From Streptobacillus ratti (GTDB lineage Bacteria > Fusobacteriota > Fusobacteriia > Fusobacteriales > Leptotrichiaceae), in the NCBI RefSeq assembly GCF_001891165.1, contig NZ_LKKW01000004.1:1-64000 (forward strand): 64,000 nt of DNA, read 5' to 3'. This document shows, piece after piece, positions 54,059 to 64,000 of the stretch. The notes beneath the pieces are model-generated. The model was given only the letters and a program-made list of their open reading frames with translations, was not told the DNA's origin and ran no database searches. Every line of letters starts with the position of its first letter. Position 1 is the stretch's first letter. The position numbers and the translations under genes were made by a program.

Positions 54059-54986
54059 GAATTGTACCACTAGTTACACTTGTAGGAGAAATCATATTTT
54101 TCCACATTTTACTATATTTTGTATTATAAAATAAACCCAATGTATGTCTAAGAAAATGATGTGGTTTTTCATTGTTTTCTTCTAACATTTTCACATAGTG
54201 AAACATTTCATTTACTATTTCTATATGTTTTTTTACACTTTTACCATTTAGTAAATTTATTTCATTTGCTAACATAGGGTTATCATAAAATGCCCTACCT
54301 ATCATTACAGAATCAACATAATTATGATGAATTTTAATATCTTCAATAGTTTTAATTCCACCATTAATTTCTATTGTTAAATTAGGTCTATCTTTCTTAA
54401 GTCTATAAACCATTTCATAATCTAGTTGTGGTATAGTTCTATTCTCCTTTGGACTTAACCCCTTTAAAATGGCAATTCTAGCATGAACAATATATTTATT
54501 AACATTAGTGATGTCAATAAAATCTAATAATTCCCTATAACTTACAATTTTTCTATCATTTTCTAAAATACCTTTACCGTCTATACCAATTCTATTTTTT
54601 ATGGTAACTTCTTTACCTGAATATTCTTTCATAGCTTGTGCAATATCTCTTACAAGTTCTGGCTCACTCATTAGATAAGCTCCCATATTATGACCTGAAA
54701 CTCTATCTGATGGACAACCTACATTAAGATTAATAGCATCGTAGTTTGTATGTTTAATATATTTTGCAACTTCAATACTTTCTTGTAAACTAGATGTAGC
54801 TATTTGTAATACTACAGGATTTTCAACTTTTGTACTTCTTAATATTTTAGCTCTATCTCCATTTAAAATCGCTTGAGTAGTTATCATCTCTGTATATAAC
54901 TCTATATCTTTATTTATCATTCTAATAAAATTTCTAAAATGAATATCAGTTCTATCTACCATTGGGGCTAAAGCTATTTTAAACAT
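54033..54986 (-). CDS. dusA: tRNA-dihydrouridine synthase, DusA-like
   Basis: FMN enzyme reducing uridine to dihydrouridine in the tRNA D-loop. The N-terminus IALAPMVDRTDIHFR, catalytic Cys in NLNVGCPSDRV, KNRIGID, and YIVHARIAILKGLSPKENRTIPQLDYE match DusA (U20/U20a) rather than DusB or DusC. INGGIKT and MIGRAFYDNP bind FMN phosphate. The length of 317 aa is standard. No terminator is seen before the nox promoter. Confidence 0.93.
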   Translation of the reverse strand: MFKIALAPMVDRTDIHFRNFIRMINKDIELYTEMITTQAILNGDRAKILRSTKVENPVVLQIATSSLQESIEVAKYIKHTNYDAINLNVGCPSDRVSGHNMGAYLMSEPELVRDIAQAMKEYSGKEVTIKNRIGIDGKGILENDRKIVSYRELLDFIDITNVNKYIVHARIAILKGLSPKENRTIPQLDYEMVYRLKKDRPNLTIEINGGIKTIEDIKIHHNYVDSVMIGRAFYDNPMLANEINLLNGKSVKKHIEIVNEMFHYVKMLEENNEKPHHFLRHTLGLFYNTKYSKMWKNMISPTSVTSGTILEFLNKIS

Positions 54987-54992
54987 AAATAC

Positions 54993-55439
54993 CTACTTTC
55001 TGTTTATTAAAAATATTCCAATAGCCATTAATGCAACACCTATCATTCTTTCTACAGAAAAAGATTTAACTGCATATCCAAAAAGTCCATAATGATCTAT
55101 TATCATAGCCATAACTAATTGTGAAAACATTAATAATATAGTTGCAAGTCCTACTCCTAAAGCTGGTATAACCGTAATTACCGATAATACATAAATCGCT
55201 CCTGTAATTGCACCTAAATACTTCCACCAAGCAGTAGTTGTAAACTGAGTAATTGTTGGTGATTTCTGACCTGTTAGAATTATAAATAAAAATATAAATA
55301 ATAATCCTATAAAAAAAGATGTAAATGCCGACCAATAATCACTTCCTAAAGATTTTCCAAGTTCAACATTTATAGGACCTTGAATTGTAACAACAAATCC
55401 TGCAAATACCGTTAATAATATATATAATACTTTTTCCAT
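54993..55439 (-). CDS. DMT-family transporter, DUF606/YdcZ type
   Basis: Small 148-aa membrane protein with five hydrophobic segments. FAGFVVTIQGPINVELGKSLGS and AWWKYLGAITGAIYVLSVI match the YdcZ (DUF606) half-size members of the drug/metabolite superfamily, which often work as dimers. Its Shine-Dalgarno AAAGGAG is formed by the last codons of rarA, whose stop directly precedes this ATG. Substrate unknown. Confidence 0.85.
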   Translation of the reverse strand: MEKVLYILLTVFAGFVVTIQGPINVELGKSLGSDYWSAFTSFFIGLLFIFLFIILTGQKSPTITQFTTTAWWKYLGAITGAIYVLSVITVIPALGVGLATILLMFSQLVMAMIIDHYGLFGYAVKSFSVERMIGVALMAIGIFLINRK

Positions 55440-56627
55440 TTATTTTTCTCCTTTTATTTTAATCCAAATTTCTTCCATATTTTTTTCAAACTTATTGTTT
55501 CCTGCTAAATAATATTTTTTCTTTTGATTCATATATTTTTGATTAACATAATTATTTTCATAATCATGAGGATATAGATATTTTTTTGCACCAACTTTAG
55601 TTAAATGCACCGGAACACTCTGTGCTCCATTTTCTTCTATATCAGCCATAGCTTCATTTACAGCCATATATGCACTATTACTTTTAGGTGAAAGTGCTAA
55701 ATATATCGCACATTCTGATAAAATTATTCTTGATTCAGGCATTCCAATTTCTTTTACTGCATTCATACAAGAAACGGCAACATTAATTGCTTGAACATTT
55801 GCAAGACCTATATCCTCACTTGCAGAAATAACTAATCTTCTAGCAATGTACATAGGGTCTTCTCCACCAATTAATAACTTACTCATCCAATAAACAGCAG
55901 AATCTGGGTCAGAACCTCTTATTGATTTAATCATTGCAGAAATTGCATCATATCTATCTGCAAATACCTTAATATTAAATAATTCTGTAACTTCTTCAAT
56001 ACTAGAATTTAAAAAATCTGCGTTTATTAAAGTTTCTAAAAAGTTGATAGAAGTTCTTGCATCTCCATCTGATATCATAGAAATGTATTTTAATATATCT
56101 TCCTTATACTCAAGTTGCTCTTCTTTAACAATTTTTTCTAATATATTAAATATATCTTCTTCATCTAATTTTTTAAATTCAAATAAAAGTACCCTAGATA
56201 ATAAAGCTCTATTAAGTGAATAATAAGGATTTTCTGTTGTAGCCCCTATTAAAATAATATTCCCATTTTCTAAATCTTCTAATAAAGAATCTTGTTGCAA
56301 TTTATTAAATCTATGTATCTCATCAAAAAACAATAGTGTCTTATTGACACTATTCTTAGCTTTTAAAGATATCTGAGTTATATCATTTTTTGATGCCTTA
56401 ATTGCATTTAAATAAACATAGTCATATCCAAGTTTATCTGCAATTATTTTAGCTAAAGTTGTTTTACCAGTACCACTTGGTCCAAAAAATATTGAGCTTA
56501 TGATTTTATTGTTTTCAAGCATTCTAAATAATATTTTCCTTATATTTTCTTGCCCGTAAAACTCATCAAAATCCTTAGGTCTATATTTATATGCTAAAGG
56601 TTCTTTATCATAATTAAATAAATTCAT
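55440..56627 (-). CDS. rarA: Replication-associated recombination protein A (RarA/MgsA)
   Basis: AAA+ clamp-loader-like ATPase acting at stalled forks. LAYKYRPKDFDEFYGQENI, Walker A FFGPSGTGKTTLAKII, Walker B LFFDEIHRFNKLQQD, sensor GATTENPYYSLNRALLSR, and C-terminal GEDPMYIARRLVISASEDIGLAN with VPVHLT are all diagnostic. The length of 395 aa is normal. Second gene of the malQ unit (13 nt after malQ). Confidence 0.96.
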   Translation of the reverse strand: MNLFNYDKEPLAYKYRPKDFDEFYGQENIRKILFRMLENNKIISSIFFGPSGTGKTTLAKIIADKLGYDYVYLNAIKASKNDITQISLKAKNSVNKTLLFFDEIHRFNKLQQDSLLEDLENGNIILIGATTENPYYSLNRALLSRVLLFEFKKLDEEDIFNILEKIVKEEQLEYKEDILKYISMISDGDARTSINFLETLINADFLNSSIEEVTELFNIKVFADRYDAISAMIKSIRGSDPDSAVYWMSKLLIGGEDPMYIARRLVISASEDIGLANVQAINVAVSCMNAVKEIGMPESRIILSECAIYLALSPKSNSAYMAVNEAMADIEENGAQSVPVHLTKVGAKKYLYPHDYENNYVNQKYMNQKKKYYLAGNNKFEKNMEEIWIKIKGEK

Positions 56628-56639
56628 AAGCCCTCCTTT

Positions 56640-58106
56640 TTATCTACCATATATTTCAGTTATGTGTGCAATTGTTGATGCTAAATCATCGTTTAATTCC
56701 CAACCATTTAATCTCCATTGCCAGTTTCCACTTGCAAGTCCTGGAGTATTAATACGTGCAAATTCTCCTAAATTTAAATAATCTTGCATTGGTATTATTG
56801 CAGTTTCAGCAACAGATCTTAAAGCAAGTCTAATCATTGAATAAACTATATATGAATCATCACTTACATTTAAGTAATCTCTTACCTCTCCTTTTTGCAT
56901 ATCATTAAGTTTAAAATACCATGAATTTGTTGTATCATTATCATGTGTTCCTGTATAAACTACAGTATTTTTTTCATAATTATGTGGTAAATATTCATTT
57001 TCAGGATCTTTATCAAATGCAAATTGTAAAATTTTCATTCCTGGAAATCCTGCACTTTCTTTTAATTCTACAACTTCATCTGTAAGTATACCTAAATCTT
57101 CTGCAATAATATTAATCTCTCCTAAAGATTTTTTTATAGCATTAAATAAATCAATTCCTGGTCCTTTTTCCCATTTACCATTAATAGCTGTAGTTTCTCC
57201 ATAATTAACAGCCCAATATGATTCAAATCCTCTAAAATGATCTATTCTTATTATATCATATAGAGAAAGGTTAGCTTTAACTCTATCTATCCACCATTTA
57301 TATCCTGTTTCTTTTAATTTATTCCAATCAAATAATGGATTCCCCCATAATTGCCCAGTTGCTGAGAAATAATCAGGTGGAACTCCTGCAACCTTAACTG
57401 GATTTCTATCTTTATCAAATAAGAATATTTCTGGATTTGACCACGCATCTGCTGAATCCATAGATACAAATATTGGTATATCTCCAATAATTTCAATCCC
57501 ATTTTGATTAGCATATGATTTAACAGATTTCCATTGTTTAAAAAATATATATTGTAAAAATTTTTGATAGTTAATTTCATCAGCTAATTTAACTTTATAT
57601 TCCTCTATTGCATTATTTTCTCTATTTTTTAATTCATTTGGCCAATTTGACCATGATTCTCCATTAAAATATGTTTTAAGTCCAGCAAATAGAGAATAAT
57701 TACCTAACCAATAATCATTTTCTATATTAAATTTAATAAAATCCTCATTTTCTATATTAAACTTCTCAAAAGCACTTCTTAATATAGGTAATTTATTTGT
57801 ATAAATCATTCCATAATCAATATTTTCTTTATTATCTCCAAAATTTGTATCAAGTACTGAATAATCTAAATATCCCTCTTGAACTAAAGTTTCTAAATCT
57901 ATTAAATATGGATTACCTGCAAATGCAGAAAAACATTGATATGGAGAATCTCCATAACCTGTAGGTCCTAATGGGAATATTTGCCATAATTTTTGTTTAG
58001 ATTTTTTCAAAAAATCAATAAATCTATATGCTTCAAATCCCAAAGTACCTATTCCCTCTTTTCCAGAAAGTGATGTAGGATGAAGTAAAATCCCTGCTTT
58101 TCTCAT
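56640..58106 (-). CDS. malQ: 4-alpha-glucanotransferase (amylomaltase)
   Basis: Rearranges maltodextrins, working with GlgP in glycogen breakdown. GH77 signatures: RKAGILLHPTSLSGKEGIGTLG, QIFPLGPTGYGDSPYQCFSAFAGNPYLIDL, nucleophile Asp in IIRIDHFRGFESYWAV, acid/base Glu in IIAEDLGILT, third carboxylate in GTHDNDTT. The length of 488 aa is standard. It heads the unit malQ-rarA-DMT-dusA from the promoter at 58139-58166. Confidence 0.97.
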   Translation of the reverse strand: MRKAGILLHPTSLSGKEGIGTLGFEAYRFIDFLKKSKQKLWQIFPLGPTGYGDSPYQCFSAFAGNPYLIDLETLVQEGYLDYSVLDTNFGDNKENIDYGMIYTNKLPILRSAFEKFNIENEDFIKFNIENDYWLGNYSLFAGLKTYFNGESWSNWPNELKNRENNAIEEYKVKLADEINYQKFLQYIFFKQWKSVKSYANQNGIEIIGDIPIFVSMDSADAWSNPEIFLFDKDRNPVKVAGVPPDYFSATGQLWGNPLFDWNKLKETGYKWWIDRVKANLSLYDIIRIDHFRGFESYWAVNYGETTAINGKWEKGPGIDLFNAIKKSLGEINIIAEDLGILTDEVVELKESAGFPGMKILQFAFDKDPENEYLPHNYEKNTVVYTGTHDNDTTNSWYFKLNDMQKGEVRDYLNVSDDSYIVYSMIRLALRSVAETAIIPMQDYLNLGEFARINTPGLASGNWQWRLNGWELNDDLASTIAHITEIYGR

Positions 58107-58138
58107 AATATTTATCTCCTTAATATTTTATCATTATA

Positions 58139-58166
58139 ATTATATCACATTATTCACTGATATCAA
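58139..58166 (-). promoter_or_regulatory. Promoter of malQ unit
   Basis: TTGATA (58161-58166), 16 bp, TATAAT (58139-58144) with TGA before the -10; overlaps the 3' end of rmuC. Confidence 0.78.
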
Positions 58167-59229
58167 CTAAATTTTTTATTTTCTCAAACTCTTTAGATAT
58201 TTTATCACTAGTAATATTTAAATCATTAAAATCTTTTTCTAAACGTTTAAAATCCCTATTTAAATTCTGCCATCTATCACTATATCTTAAAAACTCTTTA
58301 GAAAATCTATCAAGTTGATTTAAAATTTCTTTTGCATTCTCATTTCTTTTATACTCTATAGTTGAAAACTGCATAGTAGTAATATATATCATTAAATTTG
58401 TTTGTGATGCAATCCAAACCCTTTTAGAATAAGCATATTCTAATATTTCAGGAAATTCAGAATATATCTCCATAAATATTGATTCACTGGGTAAAAACAT
58501 TATTGCTTGATTAATAGTTTCTCCTATTATAATATACTTATTTGAAATATCATCTATATGTTTTTTTAAATCTTTAATAAATTCTTTTCTATACTCCACA
58601 TTCTTATTTTCTACATATAAGATATAGTTTTCAAGTGGAAATTTTGAATCAATAGCAACCTTATTTAATTTTGTGTTTAAAAATAAAACTGCATCTGCTA
58701 CTTTTCCATTTGAAAATTTATACTGTCTTTCATATAAATTATTATTATCTCCATATACATAACCTAAAACTTGTTCTAATCTAGTTTCTCCAAAACTTCC
58801 TCTTGATTTCTTATCAGATAAAATTTTTTGTAATGAAATAACTTCACTTGATAATTTCTCAATATTTTTTTGAGTTTCATCTATTTTAACTAGCCTATTT
58901 ATAACTGAATTAACAGCTTCATTAGATATTTTAAATCCATCTTTTAATACATTTTCTACTTTATCTCCAAGACTTAAAACATCTTTAGTGATATTTTCTT
59001 TCATATTTAATTTAAAATCATTAATTTCACTTGTAACATTTGTTTTCCCCTCATAAATTAATTTTGAGATATCCTCTTTTGACTTTTCATTCTTCTCCAT
59101 TAATTTTTCTAATATTTCAAACTTCATATCTTTAAATTCATTTTCATTTTTATTAAAATTAATAAGATAGATTAAATAAATCAACATAAATATTAGAATT
59201 ACAAGTAATATTAATATAGCATAAATCAT
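58150..59229 (-). CDS. rmuC: DNA recombination protein RmuC homologue
   Basis: The family limits DNA inversions and has a predicted endonuclease-like core. An N-terminal membrane anchor (about residues 2-25) leads to a long coiled coil, then the conserved core LSDKKSRGSFGETRLEQVLG, DAVLFL, KVAIDSKFPLENY and FLPSESIFMEIYSEFPEILEYAYSKRVWIASQTNLM. The length of 359 aa is typical. It follows yihY by 8 nt and closes the rel-tgt-thiI-yihY-rmuC run. Confidence 0.93.
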   Translation of the reverse strand: MIYAILILLVILIFMLIYLIYLINFNKNENEFKDMKFEILEKLMEKNEKSKEDISKLIYEGKTNVTSEINDFKLNMKENITKDVLSLGDKVENVLKDGFKISNEAVNSVINRLVKIDETQKNIEKLSSEVISLQKILSDKKSRGSFGETRLEQVLGYVYGDNNNLYERQYKFSNGKVADAVLFLNTKLNKVAIDSKFPLENYILYVENKNVEYRKEFIKDLKKHIDDISNKYIIIGETINQAIMFLPSESIFMEIYSEFPEILEYAYSKRVWIASQTNLMIYITTMQFSTIEYKRNENAKEILNQLDRFSKEFLRYSDRWQNLNRDFKRLEKDFNDLNITSDKISKEFEKIKNLVDISE

Positions 59230-59237
59230 TACATCAC

Positions 59238-60455
59238 CTACTCTTCATTTATTATTTTATCATTGTGGTAAGTTAGTTCATTTGAAATTTTTTCAAATTC
59301 ATTTCTTCTTTCAGTCGGCATATCCTTTAAAATATCCATATCATCTATACCCTCATTTTCAATAATATTATTAAATAATTCATAACTTAATTTATTAGGA
59401 TTAATATTTATCTGATAATACTCTACTTCTTTATTCTCATCTAATACTTCATTAACCAATTCATAATCTTGTAATAATGCCATAGTTCTATTAAGTGCCT
59501 TTTTAGAAATTCCAATATATGCTGATAAATCATTCATATCTAGTGGTTTTTCTAATTTACTAAATCTATCAGATAGTATATACATAATATATGCACCTAT
59601 TTTCTTTTTCATTGATAATGATATCTCAAAATCTTCTTCTACTAATTCCTTAGATGTCTGTATAGTATAAGTTATTTGAGCCCCTATCAATATTATTGTC
59701 CACGCATATTTAATCCAAATTAAAAATATTGGTATAAATGCAAGTGAACCATATATTATATTATATCTACTAATTGAATATTGCAAATAAACATATATTA
59801 CATAAAGTATATTTAACCCTATATCAGAAATAGCAGCACCTATTATAGCTGGTAATATTTTAACTCTTTTATTAGGAATTAAAATAAATAATCCTGATAT
59901 AAACATCATTCTCATAAACATATTGAATATCTTTAATATATATTTAGTTAAATTCGATATATTAGTAAATGACTTAATAAATTCAACTAAAACAGAACTA
60001 CTTGCAAGTATTAATAGAATAAATATAGGTGTTATAAAAACAAGAGCAGTATAACTAATAATTTTAGAAGTAAAATTTCTATTTTTTCTTACATTCCAAA
60101 TATTATTAAATGTATTTTCAAGTAAATCAAACATACTGATTACTGAAAAAATTAATATCAAAATCCCAAGTCCAGTAAGTATTCCACCTTTTGCATTTTC
60201 TATTAACTTATTAGTAGTTTCTAATACATATGATAAAACTTGTTCATTTTGAGGTACTAAATCCTTAACTTGAATAATTAATTTTTCATCTAAACCAAAG
60301 CCTTTTGCAATTCCAAGTATAATGGCAAAAAAAGGAAATATTGTTAGTATCATCATGTATGTTAGATTTGATGCAAGTAACGACAAATCTTTTGAAAAAT
60401 ACTTTTTAAAATATATTTTTACCATTGATATTACTTTTTCTTTATTGTAAATCAT
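59238..60455 (-). CDS. YihY/BrkB-family inner-membrane protein with C-terminal winged helix
   Basis: Six membrane segments occupy residues 15-270: LLASNLTYMMILTIFPFFAIILG, LENTFNNIWNVRKNRNFTSKI (family NxIW motif), YGSLAFIPIFLIWIKYAWTIILIGAQI. The 130-residue cytoplasmic C-terminus (MKKKIGAYIMYILSDRFS ... LSAYIGISKKALNRTMALLQDYELV) looks like a winged-helix domain, as in the longer members once wrongly called RNase BN. The ATG overlaps the thiI stop (ATGA). Function unknown; 405 aa. Confidence 0.9.
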   Translation of the reverse strand: MIYNKEKVISMVKIYFKKYFSKDLSLLASNLTYMMILTIFPFFAIILGIAKGFGLDEKLIIQVKDLVPQNEQVLSYVLETTNKLIENAKGGILTGLGILILIFSVISMFDLLENTFNNIWNVRKNRNFTSKIISYTALVFITPIFILLILASSSVLVEFIKSFTNISNLTKYILKIFNMFMRMMFISGLFILIPNKRVKILPAIIGAAISDIGLNILYVIYVYLQYSISRYNIIYGSLAFIPIFLIWIKYAWTIILIGAQITYTIQTSKELVEEDFEISLSMKKKIGAYIMYILSDRFSKLEKPLDMNDLSAYIGISKKALNRTMALLQDYELVNEVLDENKEVEYYQININPNKLSYELFNNIIENEGIDDMDILKDMPTERRNEFEKISNELTYHNDKIINEE

Positions 60456-61635
60456 TTAACTATAACCATTTTCTTATTATTAAAAATTTCAAGTAATAGT
60501 TCATCATAGTTTTCAATTTTTTCTTCTTCAAGTAATATCTTATCAAGTTTTGGTTTAGTATTTGGATGTTTAGGTGCAAACATTGCACATGAATCATCAT
60601 GTGGTTCTATAGATTTTTCATATGTTCCTATTTCATTTGCTTTTTCAATTATTTCAAGTTTATCTATACTTATTAATGGTCTAAATACAACTAAATCTGT
60701 TACAGAGGCTGAAGTACAATTTAATCCCTCAAGTGTTTGAGATGCAACTTGTCCTAAACTTTCTCCAGTAACTAAAGCTCTTAAATTATTTTTCTTAGCA
60801 AGCATTTCAGAAAGCCTCATCATTGCACGTCTTGTAAGAATAGTTGCATACTCCTTATTTGTCTTTTCATTAATAGCCTGTTGTATTGGTAAAATATTCA
60901 TAGAATAAAATTTAGATTTACCGTTATATTCACTTAATATTTTTACTAATTCTTCAATTTTAACTAATGCCTTTTCTGAAGTAAAAGGGAAAGAATGATA
61001 AGTAACAAAATCAAGTTTCAATCCTCTTTTAGACATTAAAAATGAAGCAACTGGAGAATCTATTCCACCAGAAATTAAAGATAATCCATTTCCAGCTGAA
61101 CCTAAAGGCAATCCACCATAAGTATTAATCTTTTGTGTATAAATATATGTTTTCTCCCTTATATCTAAAGAAATTAAAGTATCAGGATTTTTCATAGAAA
61201 CTTTAGAAAATTCTGTATTTATTAAAACAAAAGCTCCAAGTTCTTTAGCAAAATCCATAGAATTTTTTTCAAATTTTTTATTAGCTCTATTTACCTCTAT
61301 TTTAAAAGTTCTTGCACCATCTTGATATAGTTCTGTTGCAATTTCTTTAAGTTTATCTTTTATTGATTTTTCATCTGTATCTACCATAACAGAAAAATTA
61401 ATATTATTTATACCAAAAATCTTTTTTAATTCTGTTATTAAACTTTCTATATTTTCATCATTTGTTTGTACATAAAGTTTAGATAAATCATTTACTAACC
61501 TTGCATCAAATGATGATATTTTATTATTTATTCTTTGTTTAATATTCCCCTCAAAAATACCTCTATTTTTACCCTTTAATGCAAGTTCTCCATATCCTAA
61601 ACCTATTGCATTAATTTTATTTAACCTAATATTCA

Positions 61636-61636
<1 letters not shown>
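60452..61636 (-). CDS. thiI: tRNA 4-thiouridine synthase ThiI
   Basis: Adenylates and thiolates U8 of tRNA. The N-terminal ferredoxin-like and THUMP region starts YGELALKGKNRGIFEGN. The PP-loop SGGIDSPVASFLMSKRG binds ATP; LVTGESLGQVASQTLEGL and SCAMFAPKHPNTKP are conserved. It ends without the C-terminal rhodanese domain of E. coli ThiI, so sulfur must come from another carrier and a thiazole role is unlikely. 394 aa. The start overlaps the tgt stop (TAATG), uniting two tRNA-modification genes. Confidence 0.95.

Positions 61637-64000
<2,364 letters not shown>

Overview
The window is very AT-rich (roughly a quarter G+C by eye). It carries 59 recognisable protein genes, all but one (yebC) on the minus strand. 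Gene content points to a diderm, fermentative, low-GC bacterium. I think of Fusobacteriota, and within it a small-genome Leptotrichiaceae lineage (Sneathia, Streptobacillus or Oceanivirga-like). The reasons are Gram-positive-like housekeeping order (rimP-nusA-ylxR-infB-rbfA, disA/radA, NADP-type gapN, ROK glucokinase, Nox) combined with a large signal-peptide-bearing outer-membrane beta-barrel protein ending in Trp. The taxonomic call is inference from content, not from a search. No tRNA, rRNA, CRISPR array, transposase or prophage gene was seen.

Layout. 1-2.6 kb: cyclophilin lipoprotein, an unknown 119-aa protein, maf and punA. 2.66-18.3 kb: one almost gapless run of 13 genes, read as rimP, nusA, ylxR-L7Ae fusion, infB, rbfA, recJ, tig, clpP, clpX, lon, ribF, scpA, murJ. 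This joins transcription and translation factors to the whole trigger factor/ClpXP/Lon proteostasis set. 18.4-19.1 kb: yebC, the only plus-strand gene. 19.1-23 kb: acpP, rnc, coaD, radA, disA (c-di-AMP synthase). 23-26.4 kb: HAD phosphatase, glgA, glgC. 26.5-29.5 kb: miaB, a formate/nitrite channel, exonuclease III. 29.5-31.3 kb: a shortened division cluster (mraZ, rsmH, FtsL-like). 31.6-34 kb: glgP. 34.2-38.4 kb: a 1383-aa outer-membrane protein with internal duplications. 38.6-40.8 kb: HU, secG, tpiA, Cof-type HAD. 41-43.5 kb: a three-gene ABC-2 exporter whose ATPase gene is frameshifted. 43.8-52.2 kb: a seven-gene run copA, alpha/beta hydrolase, gapN, glucokinase, CNNM/CorC protein, ackA, ogt. 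52.3-58.1 kb: trxA, nox, dusA, DMT transporter, rarA, malQ. 58.1-64 kb: rmuC, yihY, thiI, tgt and the 3' part of rel.

Metabolic picture: glycogen made by GlgC/GlgA, degraded by GlgP and MalQ, glucose primed by a ROK glucokinase, glycolysis with TpiA and non-phosphorylating GapN (NADPH), acetate made by AckA, a formate/nitrite channel, and Nox/TrxA for oxygen and redox. Promoters are clear sigma-70 types (TTGA-like -35, 16-17 bp, TATAAT), often with an extended TGA before the -10. Most transcription units end in hairpin plus T-run terminators.

Most unusual points: two genes (formate channel and ABC ATPase) whose Shine-Dalgarno is separated from the start codon by a perfect hairpin; a Tgt enzyme that has lost three of four zinc ligands; an A7 frameshift in an otherwise intact ABC exporter operon; the duplicated outer-membrane protein; an alpha/beta hydrolase with Gly in place of the nucleophile Ser; a 10-bp-phased MraZ operator; a YlxR-L7Ae fusion; and a DNA-level preference for GAGGG at Glu-Gly codon pairs.
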